A stretch of DNA of 64,000 nucleotides from an uncultured Collinsella sp. (GTDB lineage: Bacteria; Actinomycetota; Coriobacteriia; Coriobacteriales; Coriobacteriaceae): assembly GCA_902472315.1 (NCBI GenBank), contig CABRNM010000008.1, positions 1 through 64,000 on the forward strand, in the 5' to 3' direction. Within the stretch, counting starts at the first letter, position 1. Each line of letters starts with the position of its first letter. Position numbers and translations under genes: made by a program. The notes beneath the pieces were generated by a model, which was given only the letters and a program-made list of their open reading frames with translations, had not been told where the DNA came from and searched no databases. Of this stretch, positions 44,910-54,453 are shown piece by piece.

Positions 44910-46250
44910 CTACACCTCGGGCGCCTTGGCGATGGTCTCGCTTTCTGCCGTAAGTGGGCGGTTGTCGATGCGGCGGCCCAAGCGGTCGAGTTTTACAAGG
45001 AGCCACTCAATGGGATTCGGCCCCGAGTCTTCCTCGTCGGCAACCAAATCCATGACGGCGATCTTGGTGCCGTCTTGCTTGAGCGTCACGCTGCCCACCT
45101 TGTCGCCCACATGCACCGTGCCCGAAAGGTCATCGTAGGTAACCTTCTCGGTCACCTCTCCAGCAAGCGAAAAGACGGTTGCCTGAGCTGCGGGGTCGGC
45201 GAGCGTGGCATCGATCGTCTTGTCCGTCCAATCGGTCTGGCTAATGCGCGCGATGAGCGGATTGCCGTTGGTGGTCTTTTCCTGCGTGTTGGCGATCGCA
45301 ACCGTCACCTTGTGGCCGTAGTACCAGTTGGCAAGGGCGGCCGTGTCGGCAAAGCGCTGGTCGGTGGTGCTGGAGTTCAAAACGACGGTGTAGGTCTCGT
45401 CGCCATCGCGGTTGTAGGCTCCCGTAAAGCAATAGCCGGCATCGTCGGTGGTGCCGGTCTTACCGCCGATATTGCCGTCCTGCCCCAGCAGCTCATTGTG
45501 TGTATCCATGGAATGAGAATGGTCGGAACCGTCGGCGCCCGTAACCTCAATCCAGGAATCATCGCTCGCCACGATTTCGCGGAACGTATCGCTCTTCATT
45601 GCCTCCTGCATCATCAGGGCTACATCGTGCGCGGTAGAGTGCATGTCGCCGGTCCACTCATCAAAGTCCAGACCGTGCGGATTCTCAAAAAGCGTTCCCG
45701 TGCAGCCGAGCTTTTTAGCGCGCTCGTTCATGGCCTTTACAAAGGTGGCCACGGCGTCCTTGGTCTTGGGGTCGATCTTTTTGCCCACGTGCTCGGCAAG
45801 CGCGATGGCGGCATCGTTGCCCGAGGGGATCATCAGACCGCGCAGAGCTTGCTCCACGGTGAGCTCGTCGCCTTCGAGCAGGCCGGCGGTCGAGTTGCCT
45901 ACGGTGGCGGCAGCATTGCTCACCGTGATCTTCTCGTCCATTTTGCAGTTCTCGACGGTCAGGATCGCAGTCATGACCTTGGTAATTGAGGCGATCTTGA
46001 CCTGCTCGTCGGCACTTCGGGCGTAATAGACGGAACCGTCCTTGCTCATGACGATGGCGTTGGTCGCATCGATATCGGGCAGATTCTCGGCCGTGATGCC
46101 GCGGGCGTCGGCGGTCTTGCCGCAAACGATATCAGTCGTAAGCACCTGGGCGTTGGCGATAGACGGCACGCCGGCAGCAAGGGCGAGAGCGCAGGCAATG
46201 CCGGCGGTCAGTTGCGCGGAGCGCTTTACAAGAGAACTAAGGGTCTTCAC
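44910..46250 (-). CDS. dacA: D-alanyl-D-alanine carboxypeptidase (PBP5-like)
   Basis: 446 residues, exported. Signal peptide MKTLSSLVKRSAQ followed by LTAGIACALALAAGVPSIANA and a likely cut after ANA. Peptidase S11 motifs: SITK (Ser88 nucleophile, Lys91), SGN (143-145), KTG (264-266). A PBP5 C-terminal beta domain (about 360-410) and a possible amphipathic anchor helix (PNPIEWLLVKLDRLGRRID) follow. It trims the terminal D-Ala from peptidoglycan stem peptides. The frame runs on to 46490, into the regulator gene on the other strand, so GTG 46250 is preferred; a -10-like TATACT lies at 46290-46295 (minus strand). Confidence 0.9.
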   Translation of the reverse strand: MKTLSSLVKRSAQLTAGIACALALAAGVPSIANAQVLTTDIVCGKTADARGITAENLPDIDATNAIVMSKDGSVYYARSADEQVKIASITKVMTAILTVENCKMDEKITVSNAAATVGNSTAGLLEGDELTVEQALRGLMIPSGNDAAIALAEHVGKKIDPKTKDAVATFVKAMNERAKKLGCTGTLFENPHGLDFDEWTGDMHSTAHDVALMMQEAMKSDTFREIVASDDSWIEVTGADGSDHSHSMDTHNELLGQDGNIGGKTGTTDDAGYCFTGAYNRDGDETYTVVLNSSTTDQRFADTAALANWYYGHKVTVAIANTQEKTTNGNPLIARISQTDWTDKTIDATLADPAAQATVFSLAGEVTEKVTYDDLSGTVHVGDKVGSVTLKQDGTKIAVMDLVADEEDSGPNPIEWLLVKLDRLGRRIDNRPLTAESETIAKAPEV

Positions 46251-46449
46251 AGATTTCGCTTTCGACGGGATGGTCTCTTTAGAGTTCAAAGTATATCGTT
46301 TACCGGCGCGGACAATCAGTGCGCGGGCGCGCGCGGCCCATGTCTGCGCCCGAACGGACGCATAGGTGCTTAAGGTCGACTTAAACGACCGCGCTTGTTG
46401 TGTGTGGCGCGCGCTGCCTCGGGCATAATGGAGCGCGAGAGGAGCACGC

Positions 46450-47145
46450 ATGAATGAGCGCATTTTGGTAGTTGATGACGAGAAGGCCATCGCCGACCTG
46501 GTCGGTATCTACCTTACAAAAGAGGGCTTTGATGTTCAGATTGCCTATAGCGGAGCAGATGCTGCCAAGGCGATTTTGGAGCATGAGTTCGATCTGGCGC
46601 TGCTGGACGTCATGCTGCCCGATATCGACGGCTTTGAGTTGCTGCGCACCATCCGCGCTGGCCATACCTATCCCGTTATTATGCTGACGGCGCGCGATGC
46701 CCAGCAGGATAAGATCGAGGGCCTCTCACTGGGTGCAGACGATTACGTGGTCAAGCCGTTCCGTCCGCTGGAGCTCATAGCGCGCGTTCATGCTCAACTC
46801 CGTCGTTACACCAGCTACGGCAGCCGCGCACAGGCGGTCGAATCGCCGACCATCCAGCTCGATGGCCTCGAGATCAACCGCGATGCTCGTTGTGTGACGG
46901 TGGACGGTGCACCGGTGCGCCTCACACCCATCGAGTATTCCATCTTGCTGTATCTGGTCGAGCATCGTGGCAGCGTGGTAGCCGTGGGGGACCTGTTCCG
47001 CGCGGTGTGGAACGAGGATTTTATGCCCGGCTCCAACAATACGGTGATGGTGCACATCCGCCATCTGCGCGAAAAGATCGGCGATGATGCCCAAAAGCCG
47101 CGCTTTATCAAAAACGTCTGGGGCGTCGGCTACATAATCGAATAA
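46450..47145 (+). CDS. OmpR-family response regulator (VanR-like)
   Basis: 231 residues. Receiver domain with DDE near the start, phosphoacceptor Asp53 (LLDVMLPD), Thr and Lys (KPF) at the usual positions; C-terminal winged-helix DNA-binding domain (about 130-231). It resembles VanR and the regulators of cell-wall stress. It precedes its kinase by 25 bases and is divergent from the dacA gene, which it may control. Confidence 0.93.
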   Translation: MNERILVVDDEKAIADLVGIYLTKEGFDVQIAYSGADAAKAILEHEFDLALLDVMLPDIDGFELLRTIRAGHTYPVIMLTARDAQQDKIEGLSLGADDYVVKPFRPLELIARVHAQLRRYTSYGSRAQAVESPTIQLDGLEINRDARCVTVDGAPVRLTPIEYSILLYLVEHRGSVVAVGDLFRAVWNEDFMPGSNNTVMVHIRHLREKIGDDAQKPRFIKNVWGVGYIIE

Positions 47146-47170
47146 CGCCTTTGGTGGTGGGGAAGTGGAT

Positions 47171-48409
47171 ATGACAAAAGACGATAGACGGGTATTCGAG
47201 GTGCCCGATCGACTCTTTGAATACATAAGGGCGGTCGTCGACAACCGCGCGCTTGCGACGGTGCTGCTCTTTTTGCTGAGTCTGCTACTCATCGGCATTG
47301 ACAATATTGTTGGCATCCTGGCAGTTCTGCTCATTGGCTTTTTGCTGATCGATCGATTCGAAATCGTTCGCCGCTGCGTGGTAATCGGCGGTGCCGCGTG
47401 GACAATTACGCTGGCGATCGGGGCCATGGCGCTTGGCGGTATTGGCGAGCCCGTGTTCTTTGATGCCGCCTTTGTGTTCAACATGCTTGGCTTTGTGCTG
47501 GCGCTCGCCGTCTGTGTCCTGTTCTTTTGCGGGCGCGCCCTGTATTACCAGGGTTATGAGCAAGGCGAGCAGCATGCCGACCGCGTAATCGCCGCCCGTA
47601 TTCAGGACCGTCTGATTGATGACCCCGACACGTGGGATACCATCGACGGCGACTTTCTCGAGGTCGAAGGTGCGCTCAACCGGGCGCGCGATTGCGAGCG
47701 TAAGGTTCAACAGGCCTTGCGCGACGAATCGCATCGCAAAGATGACCTGGTTACGTACCTGGCGCACGACCTGCGTACGCCGCTCGCCAGTGTGGTGGGC
47801 TATCTTTCGCTCCTGCAGGAGGCTCCCGATTTGCCGCTTGAGCAGCGTGCACGCTTTACAGGCGTGGCACTCGACAAGGCCCACCGGCTCGACGCGCTCA
47901 TCGAGGAGTTCTTCGACATCACGCGTTTCGATTTCCACGATATCGTGCTTACCCGCGCCTACGTCGATTTGGGGCTATTGCTGGCGCAGGTGGCCGACGA
48001 GTTCTATCCCATTCTCAACGAACAGCACAAGGAAGCCCAGGTTGATATCTGCGAGGACCTGACGGTGCTCGTGGACGGCGACAAGATGGCTCGCGTATTC
48101 AACAACATCATGAAAAACGCCGTTGCCTATAGCTATGAAGGCTCGATGATCACGATCGAGGCCAGGCGTTTGGGCGACGGTGGCGTACGCGTACGATTTG
48201 TGAACCAGGGCGATCCGATCCCTGAGCCAAAGCTCAAGGTGATCTTTGAGAAGTTTTATCGCCTGGATGCAGCGCGTGCGACCAATCGCGGCGGTGCTGG
48301 GCTGGGCCTCGCCATCGCCAAGGAGATTGTATGCGCGCATGGCGGTACCATCGCGTGCGAATCAACGCCCGAGCATACCGTCTTTACCATCGAGCTGCCT
48401 GCCGCGTAG
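47171..48409 (+). CDS. Sensor histidine kinase (VanS-like)
   Basis: 412 residues. Two pairs of N-terminal membrane helices (about 25-120) without a large extracellular sensor, a HAMP-like linker, HisKA domain with His199 in YLAHDLRTPLASVVGYL, and a HATPase domain (NNIMKNAVAYS, FEKFYRLDAARATNRGGAGLGLAIAK). The short loops suggest it senses a membrane or cell-wall signal. The ATG at 47171 follows GGGGAAG; a GTG two codons upstream is possible. It forms an operon with the regulator gene. Confidence 0.92.
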   Translation: MTKDDRRVFEVPDRLFEYIRAVVDNRALATVLLFLLSLLLIGIDNIVGILAVLLIGFLLIDRFEIVRRCVVIGGAAWTITLAIGAMALGGIGEPVFFDAAFVFNMLGFVLALAVCVLFFCGRALYYQGYEQGEQHADRVIAARIQDRLIDDPDTWDTIDGDFLEVEGALNRARDCERKVQQALRDESHRKDDLVTYLAHDLRTPLASVVGYLSLLQEAPDLPLEQRARFTGVALDKAHRLDALIEEFFDITRFDFHDIVLTRAYVDLGLLLAQVADEFYPILNEQHKEAQVDICEDLTVLVDGDKMARVFNNIMKNAVAYSYEGSMITIEARRLGDGGVRVRFVNQGDPIPEPKLKVIFEKFYRLDAARATNRGGAGLGLAIAKEIVCAHGGTIACESTPEHTVFTIELPAA

Positions 48410-48512
48410 CGTAGGCGCCCTTACAAACACCTGACAATGCGCTCACGTGCATATGAGCCGCGATTTCTACTATCGATACTGCTGAATTGATATCGATGTG
48501 GAGGTATGCGGT

Positions 48513-49388
48513 ATGACGGCTGCTGCGGCTATGGAGCCCACGGAGCTCGAGGAGCTAATGGAGGCGCAAGCCGAGGCTGCGCACGAGCGCGAAGTCGGGG
48601 ACGCGACTCGTCCCACGGCGCAGGATCTTGCCGCCTCGTCGACGCGCATCGACGTCGAGGGCCTCGATCTGTTCTATGGCGACCACCACGCGCTCAAGGA
48701 CGTATCCATCAAGATTCGCGACAAGCAGATCACCTCGTTTATCGGTCCTTCGGGCTGCGGCAAGTCGACGCTGCTGCGTTGCTTTAACCGCATGAACGAC
48801 GACATCAAGGACTGCCGCATCGAGGGTAAGATCGCGCTCGACGGCCAGGATATCCTGGGCGACTACGACATCTGCCGCCTGCGCCAGCGCGTGGGCATGG
48901 TGTTCCAGCGCCCCAACCCGTTTCCCATGAGCATCTACGACAACGTCGCGTATGGTCCACGCGGCATGGGCGTGCGCGACCGCGCCGTTCTGGATGAGTT
49001 GGTCGAGGACTCTCTTCGTCGCGCTGCGCTATGGGATGAGGTCAAGGACAAACTCAAGGAGTCGGGGCTGGGCCTTTCGGGCGGGCAGCAGCAGCGTCTG
49101 TGCATCGCCCGCGCGCTTGCCGTGCAGCCCGATATTCTGCTGATGGACGAGCCCACGAGCGCTCTCGATCCCGTGTCGACGCTGGTGGTTGAGCAGCTGG
49201 CCTGCGAGCTCAAAGAGACCTGTACGCTCGTGGTCGTTACGCACAATATGCAGCAGGCGGCGCGCATCTCCGACTCGGTCGCGTTTTTCTTGCTGGGTGA
49301 GTTGGTGGAGCACGCACCCACCGCTCAGCTCTTCAAAAATCCCACCGACCCGCGCACGGCGGATTATTTAACGGGACGTTTTGGCTGA
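48513..49388 (+). CDS. pstB: Phosphate ABC transporter ATP-binding protein
   Basis: 291 residues. PstB is recognised from [14 protein letters not shown], Walker [51 protein letters not shown] and the Walker [14 protein letters not shown]. An N-terminal acidic extension (about 45 residues) precedes the usual start. It powers high-affinity phosphate import, yet pstS, pstC, pstA and phoU are not in the window. ATG 48513 follows GGAGG at eight bases. A PhoBR-like pair follows. Confidence 0.93.
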   Translation: MTAAAAMEPTELEELMEAQAEAAHEREVGDATRPTAQDLAASSTRIDVEGLDLFYGDHHALKDVSIKIRDKQITSFIGPSGCGKSTLLRCFNRMNDDIKDCRIEGKIALDGQDILGDYDICRLRQRVGMVFQRPNPFPMSIYDNVAYGPRGMGVRDRAVLDELVEDSLRRAALWDEVKDKLKESGLGLSGGQQQRLCIARALAVQPDILLMDEPTSALDPVSTLVVEQLACELKETCTLVVVTHNMQQAARISDSVAFFLLGELVEHAPTAQLFKNPTDPRTADYLTGRFG

Positions 49389-49398
49389 TACCATCTAG

Positions 49399-49412
49399 TA
49401 AAGGTACCTTTA
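49399..49412. promoter_or_regulatory. 14-base palindrome before the PhoB-like gene
   Basis: TAAAGGTACCTTTA is a perfect palindrome lying in the 64-base gap between pstB and the regulator start. It may be an operator or simply part of the leader. Confidence 0.4.
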
Positions 49413-49452
49413 GGGTTAAGATGCGGTCATGCCGGCCGCAAAGGGGTTCAAC

Positions 49453-50181
49453 ATGATCTATTACGTCGAGGACGATGACAACATCAGGGATTTGACGGTC
49501 TATGCACTGCGCAAGCAGGGAATCGAGGCCGAAGGCTTTTCGTGCGATGGCGAGTTTAAGGCCGCCGTGGCGCGACGGGTACCCGATGCCGTCCTGCTCG
49601 ACATCATGCTGCCCGATACCGACGGTTTGGCAATTATGCGTCGCCTGCGCGCCGACCGCCTGACGGCGACGGTGCCCATCATGATGCTCACCGCCAAAGA
49701 TACCGAGCTCGATAAGGTGATGGCGCTCGATGGCGGTGCCGACGATTATCTGACTAAGCCGTTTTCGCTCATGGAGCTTGCCAGCCGTTGCCGTGCGCTG
49801 CTGCGCCGCGGCGGTATGGTCAAGCAGGTGAGTGATGTGTTCAGCGTGGGCGATATCGTGCTTTCGCCCAGCCATCGCGAGGTGACCGTTGCCGGTGAGC
49901 CACTCAAGCTTACTTTGCGCGAGTTCGATTTGCTCGAGTATCTTATGCGCAAACCCGGTGTGGTCTTTACTCGCGAGTCGCTGCTGCAGAGCGTGTGGGG
50001 CTGGGACTTCGATGGCGGCTCGCGTACCGTCGACGTTCACGTACAGACGCTTCGCCAAAAGCTCGGCGAGCGTGCCAGCGCTATCGAGACAGTGCGCGGC
50101 GTGGGCTATCGTCTGGCCGAGCCTTCCGCTGGTGGCGATACCGAAGATGCCGGCATTGCGGACGCCGCAACGGAGGAGTAG
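49453..50181 (+). CDS. OmpR-family response regulator (PhoB-like)
   Basis: 242 residues from ATG 49453 (MIYYVEDDDNIRD), which has AAAGGGG upstream; an ATG at 49429 is also possible. Receiver with Asp50 (LLDIMLPD) and KPF, then a winged helix ending TLRQKLGERASAIETVRGVGYRL. Following pstB, it is probably the phosphate regulator, although sequence alone cannot exclude a general envelope role. Confidence 0.9.
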   Translation: MIYYVEDDDNIRDLTVYALRKQGIEAEGFSCDGEFKAAVARRVPDAVLLDIMLPDTDGLAIMRRLRADRLTATVPIMMLTAKDTELDKVMALDGGADDYLTKPFSLMELASRCRALLRRGGMVKQVSDVFSVGDIVLSPSHREVTVAGEPLKLTLREFDLLEYLMRKPGVVFTRESLLQSVWGWDFDGGSRTVDVHVQTLRQKLGERASAIETVRGVGYRLAEPSAGGDTEDAGIADAATEE

Positions 50182-50184
50182 CCC

Positions 50185-51609
50185 GTGGTCTTTGCCCCTC
50201 AGGGAAAACACACGCTCTCGCATCGCGTGTTTGCGACGATATTTGTCTGCGCAATGTCCGTCATTTTGGCGTTTACGGTGTTGGGTGCGTTCTTTGTGCA
50301 AAACACCTTGGCAGATGCCACGAGTGCCAACCTTTCGCAAGAAACCGAGCTTATTGCCGCCGCCTTAAACGAGCAGAAGGAACCCATCGCATTTTTGCGA
50401 AGCCTCGATCGCGAGGACCTTCGTATCACGCTGATCAACAGGGATGGATCGGTCGCCTACGACAACGAGGCGTCTCCTTCCATGTTGCCCAACCATGGCG
50501 ATCGCCCCGAGGTCGTTGAGGCCCTTGAGAGCGGTTCGGGCTCCGCGGAGCGCTCGAGCGCCACGCTCGACGAGATTATGCTATATCGCGCCGTCGCCCT
50601 TGATAACGGTCAGGTCGTTCGTTTGGCGCAAGCCCAGCCTGGCGTCGCGGCGATTTTGCTTTCGCTGGTGGCGCCGATGCTGCTTATCGCGGCGGCGGGC
50701 GCGGTGCTTTCGTTTTTCCTTGCGCGCCGCGAATCCCGTGCCATCATTGCGCCGCTGCAGGAGGTCGATTTGGACCACCCGCGCCGTAGCTATGAACATG
50801 CCTACACCGAGATGGTTCCCATGCTCGAACGCATTGAGTCGCAGCGCCAGGAGCTTAAACGCCAGATGGCGGTGCTGGCCGATAACGACCGCATGCGTCG
50901 CGAGTTCACGGCCAATATCACTCATGAGCTCAAGACCCCGCTTACCGCGATTTCGGGCTACGCCGAGCTTATTGCAAACGGCATGGTTGAGGGCGAGGAT
51001 GACCTGCGCAACTTTGGCGGTCGAATCTATCGCGAGGCGGGCCGTCTAGCAGCGCTGGTAAACGACATCTTGACGTTGTCTAACCTGGACGAGGCCGAGC
51101 GCGCGACCGAGGGCGAGGCAGTGCCTATTGGTTCTACGGAACCCATTGAGCTCTCGCGCGCTATTACGACGGTGGAGCAGCGCCTTGAGCAGGTCGCCCG
51201 ACAGTCGGACGTGACCATCGTGCGCAAGACGAAGCCCGTTGTGGTCGAAGGTGTGCCACGCCTGATCGACGAGCTGATTTATAACCTGGCCAGTAACGCT
51301 ATTCGCTATAACCAGCCCGGTGGCACGGTTACGCTTCGATGTGGGACCAATGATGAGGGCCATCCGTACCTGACGGTTGCCGATACAGGTATCGGCATCG
51401 CGCCCGAGGAGCAGGGCAAGGTGTTCGAGCGCTTCTATCGCGTGGACAAGAGCCGCTCCAAGGCACGTGGCGGAACAGGCTTGGGTCTGGCCATCGTTAA
51501 GCATGCCGCCGTGTATCACCATGCTTCGCTCGACCTATCGAGCGAGCTGGGTGTGGGGACTACCATCACGGTGACGTTTCCCGTACAGCAGGACGAATCA
51601 TTTGCGTAG
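50185..51609 (+). CDS. Sensor histidine kinase (PhoR-like)
   Basis: 474 residues. Two membrane helices (about 12-40 and 150-180) flank a small extracytoplasmic PAS-like domain, followed by HisKA with His247 in NITHELKTPLTAISGYAELI and a HATPase domain (NLASNAIRYN, FERFYRVDKSRSKARGGTGLGLAI). The GTG start is four bases past the regulator stop and preceded by GGAGGAG. It pairs with the preceding response regulator. Confidence 0.92.
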   Translation: MVFAPQGKHTLSHRVFATIFVCAMSVILAFTVLGAFFVQNTLADATSANLSQETELIAAALNEQKEPIAFLRSLDREDLRITLINRDGSVAYDNEASPSMLPNHGDRPEVVEALESGSGSAERSSATLDEIMLYRAVALDNGQVVRLAQAQPGVAAILLSLVAPMLLIAAAGAVLSFFLARRESRAIIAPLQEVDLDHPRRSYEHAYTEMVPMLERIESQRQELKRQMAVLADNDRMRREFTANITHELKTPLTAISGYAELIANGMVEGEDDLRNFGGRIYREAGRLAALVNDILTLSNLDEAERATEGEAVPIGSTEPIELSRAITTVEQRLEQVARQSDVTIVRKTKPVVVEGVPRLIDELIYNLASNAIRYNQPGGTVTLRCGTNDEGHPYLTVADTGIGIAPEEQGKVFERFYRVDKSRSKARGGTGLGLAIVKHAAVYHHASLDLSSELGVGTTITVTFPVQQDESFA

Positions 51610-51634
51610 CAATGCAGCAAACGTGTTGTTTTGA

Positions 51635-51668
51635 CGCCGCACCGGGGTTGCCGATGCGGCGTTATTAT
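51635..51668 (+). terminator. Terminator of the pstB-PhoBR operon
   Basis: CGCCGCA (51635-51641) pairs with TGCGGCG (51655-51661), then TTATTATT. The tail is imperfect. A TATGAT -10 box for the next operon lies at 51733-51738. Confidence 0.6.
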
Positions 51669-51785
51669 TGCGCAACATTGCCGTTTGTGCTGTATCTTAT
51701 GTATAGAGTTCGGACTTGGCAGAAAGATGCGATATGATACGAGCAGTTTTGTCGATATGAACTAGGGAAATGAAAGGCAAGCTGC

Positions 51786-52442
51786 ATGACCCTTCTCGAA
51801 CTGTTCCAGCTGCTTAAAAAGCACCTCAAGCTGGTCATCGCCCTTCCGGTGATTTGCGCGGTCGCCATGGGCATCGTGTCCTTCACCATGATGGACAACA
51901 CCTACACCGCCACGACGAGCATGTACGTTCTCGCCAAGACCGACGATAGCAGTCAAATGAGCTACACCGATCTTTCGGCGAGCCAGATGCTTTCCAACGA
52001 TATCGCCACGCTGCTCGATAGCGATAGCGTTAAGGGTGGTGCTGCCAAGGATCTGGGCCTCGCCGATCTGGACGACTACAAGATTTCCGTTTCCTCCGAG
52101 ACCACGACGCGCGTCATCACGCTTTCGGTGACGGGCACCGATGCCGAGGAGACGGCAGAGGTGGCAAGGGCCATGGCCAGCTCGGTGAGCACGGTCGCCC
52201 AGAACGTCGGTGCCGCTCAGAGCATCAACGTTATCGATAAGGCTAAGACCCCCGAATCCCCCAGTGGTCCCAAGCGCACGCTGTACGTCGCCGTCGCGTT
52301 CCTCGCCGGCGTCTTTATCGCAATTGCCTATGTCGTTTTGGCAGATATGCTCAACACGCGCATCCGCGGTGTCGAAGAGGCAGAAGAGCTCCTTGGTATT
52401 CCCGTTGTTGGCCGAATTCCGGCTATGAAAGGTGGTAAATAG
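51786..52442 (+). CDS. Wzz/YveK-type polysaccharide chain-length regulator
   Basis: 218 residues with two membrane helices (about 15-35 and 170-190) enclosing an extracytoplasmic domain (TATTSMYVLAKTDDSSQ), as in the CapA/YveK activators of Gram-positive tyrosine kinases. It should regulate polymer length and activate the downstream kinase. ATG follows AGGCAAGC; AAAGGC precedes it. First gene of a three-gene operon. Confidence 0.88.
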   Translation: MTLLELFQLLKKHLKLVIALPVICAVAMGIVSFTMMDNTYTATTSMYVLAKTDDSSQMSYTDLSASQMLSNDIATLLDSDSVKGGAAKDLGLADLDDYKISVSSETTTRVITLSVTGTDAEETAEVARAMASSVSTVAQNVGAAQSINVIDKAKTPESPSGPKRTLYVAVAFLAGVFIAIAYVVLADMLNTRIRGVEEAEELLGIPVVGRIPAMKGGK

Positions 52443-52444
52443 GC

Positions 52445-53182
52445 ATGGCTAGGGCTAAGAACACCGATAAGCTCGTTGTACAGAATGCCGCCAAGACCCT
52501 TCTGGCCAACATTCGCTTTGCGAGCGTGGATGACCCCATCCGCACCATTACCGTTACGTCTTCGATTCCCAACGAGGGAAAGTCTACGGTTTCCATCAAC
52601 TTGGCCCAGGCTATCGCCACCAGCGGCAAGAGCGTTCTTCTGGTCGAGGGAGATATGCGTCGCAGGTCTCTTTCCGACATGCTTGGTGTCCGTTCGCATG
52701 GCGGACTCTACGCAGTCCTGTCCGAGCAGATTTCCATCGACCAGGCAATCGTCGAGACGGGTCAGAAGAACTTCTATTTCCTCGATGCGGAGCCTCACAT
52801 TCCCAATCCTGCTGACATCATCGTGTCTCACCGTTTTGCCAAGCTGGTTAAGGCACTGTCTGCCAAGTTCCAGTATGTCATCTTTGACGCTCCTCCGGTC
52901 GGCACCTTCATCGATGCTGCCGAGATCGCCAGCCTGACTGACGGCACACTGTTTGTGGTGCGCGAGGACTTTACCAAGCGCGAAGAGGCGCTCAACGCTA
53001 TCGCCCAGCTTAAGAAGTCCGAGAAGGTCAAGCTCATCGGTACCGTCATGAATTACTGTGAGACCGAGACCAGCGAGTATTACTATTCTTACTACACCAA
53101 GGACGGTAAGAAGGTAAAGAACGGTTCCGCTGCTCAGGGTGCTTCTAAAAAGGGGATCTTTACCAACCGGGCAAACGTTTAG
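52445..53182 (+). CDS. CpsD/CapB-family tyrosine-protein kinase
   Basis: 245 residues. Bacterial tyrosine kinase: Walker A SIPNEGKSTVSINLA, Walker A' LLVEGDMRRRSL, Walker B FQYVIFDAPPV. The C-terminal tail carries a tyrosine cluster (SEYYYSYYTKDGKK, about residues 208-221), the usual autophosphorylation site. It starts two bases after the membrane partner stop. With it, it controls polysaccharide synthesis. Confidence 0.92.
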   Translation: MARAKNTDKLVVQNAAKTLLANIRFASVDDPIRTITVTSSIPNEGKSTVSINLAQAIATSGKSVLLVEGDMRRRSLSDMLGVRSHGGLYAVLSEQISIDQAIVETGQKNFYFLDAEPHIPNPADIIVSHRFAKLVKALSAKFQYVIFDAPPVGTFIDAAEIASLTDGTLFVVREDFTKREEALNAIAQLKKSEKVKLIGTVMNYCETETSEYYYSYYTKDGKKVKNGSAAQGASKKGIFTNRANV

Positions 53183-53199
53183 TTGATTAAGGCCGACCT

Positions 53200-53850
53200 A
53201 TGCGCGACATTCATTGTCATATCTTGCCGGGTGTAGACGACGGTGCTGCCGATCTCGATGAGAGCTTGGCGATGCTTGCGGCTGCCAAACAGGCTGGCGT
53301 AACCAGAATTGTCTGCACCCCGCACTGCCGAGATCCCTATTTTGACTACGACAAGATGTGGGATGCCTTTGAGCTATTGCGGGATAACGCAGATGGTTTT
53401 CCGCTTCAGATGGGCTTTGAGGTCAACCACCGAAAGCTTGTCGAGCTGGGCATCGACGCCGCGGAATACCTGCATTTCGATGGCACCAATGAGTTCCTGC
53501 TTGAGCTTTCGACGCATGCTGATCCCTATGCGTTTAGAGAGTACGAGAGTACGATTTACGATTTGCAATGCCGCGGCTACCAGGTGATCATCGCTCATCC
53601 CGAGCGATATCGCGCTGTTCAAAAGGATGTGAGTGTGGCCGAGCGTCTGGTCGATATGGGTTGTAAGCTGCAGGCTTCGGCTGATTTTATTGCCGGCGGG
53701 CGCTTTGGTCGCGAGAAAAAGCCGGCGCAGCGCCTGTTTGACGAGGGCTTGTACAGCTTTATCGCAAGCGACGCCCACAATGTTCGCCACTACGATTGCC
53801 TGGCAAAGGCGCGGGCCAAGTTTAGCGTGCGGGGCGCTCATTTTCGCTAA
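53200..53850 (+). CDS. CpsB/CapC-type tyrosine-protein phosphatase (PHP fold)
   Basis: 216 residues, manganese-dependent PHP-domain phosphatase that reverses the kinase. Motifs DIHCHILPGVDDGA, CTPHCRDP, FEVNHRKL, IIAHPERYRA and SDAHNVRHYD hold the metal ligands. It ends the three-gene operon; no glycosyltransferase or polymerase genes follow in the window. Confidence 0.92.
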   Translation: MRDIHCHILPGVDDGAADLDESLAMLAAAKQAGVTRIVCTPHCRDPYFDYDKMWDAFELLRDNADGFPLQMGFEVNHRKLVELGIDAAEYLHFDGTNEFLLELSTHADPYAFREYESTIYDLQCRGYQVIIAHPERYRAVQKDVSVAERLVDMGCKLQASADFIAGGRFGREKKPAQRLFDEGLYSFIASDAHNVRHYDCLAKARAKFSVRGAHFR

Positions 53851-53889
53851 AATCTGTCCCTAACGTTTGCTTTGATGGGAGGGGCGACC

Positions 53890-54390
53890 ATGGATATTCA
53901 AATCAAGACGGGATGCTTTGAGGATGCGGCGCTGGTGCGCCGCGCCGTCTTTGTGGACGAACAGGGTTATGAAATCGAGTTCGACCAGATCGATGAGGCC
54001 TCGAGCTGCATTCATGTGACGCTGTATGTGGATGGTCAACTCGCCGGCTGCTCGCGCGTGTTTCCCGAGGAGCTGGAGCGCGCGGCAGATGCGGAAGCCC
54101 CGGTGTCGCCGGCATGTGACATGGACGAAGACGTTGCGGCGGGGGAGACCTACATTATGGGGCGCGTCGCCGTGCTGCCGGCTATGCGTCGTCGCGGACT
54201 GGCGAGTGTGATCGTCGAGGCCAGCGCTGCGTGTGCACGCGATGCCGGCGCTAAACTTATTAAGCTGCATGCGCAGGAATACGTGTTGCCGCTCTATGCA
54301 AAGGCGGGCTACACGCAAATTGCCCCGGTAGACTACGAAGACGAGGGACAGCCCCATGTCTGGATGGCCAAGCGCGTTGATGGCAGATAG
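53890..54390 (+). CDS. GNAT family N-acetyltransferase
   Basis: 166 residues. The acetyl-CoA site is visible as YIMGRVAVLPAMRRRGLASVIVE (about 95-118 in part), with the N-terminal RRAVFVDEQGYEIEFDQID resembling the YjdJ/ElaA-like subgroup and the C-terminus carrying YVLPLYAKAGY. The substrate is unknown. ATG 53890 follows GGGAGGGG at four bases; a longer frame of six codons has no site. Confidence 0.85.
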   Translation: MDIQIKTGCFEDAALVRRAVFVDEQGYEIEFDQIDEASSCIHVTLYVDGQLAGCSRVFPEELERAADAEAPVSPACDMDEDVAAGETYIMGRVAVLPAMRRRGLASVIVEASAACARDAGAKLIKLHAQEYVLPLYAKAGYTQIAPVDYEDEGQPHVWMAKRVDGR

Positions 54391-54453
54391 GGACGTTCCT
54401 TTTCTGCCGGCAGTTGGGGCACTCCTTGGCAATTGGCGCATCAGAGCGCTCTG

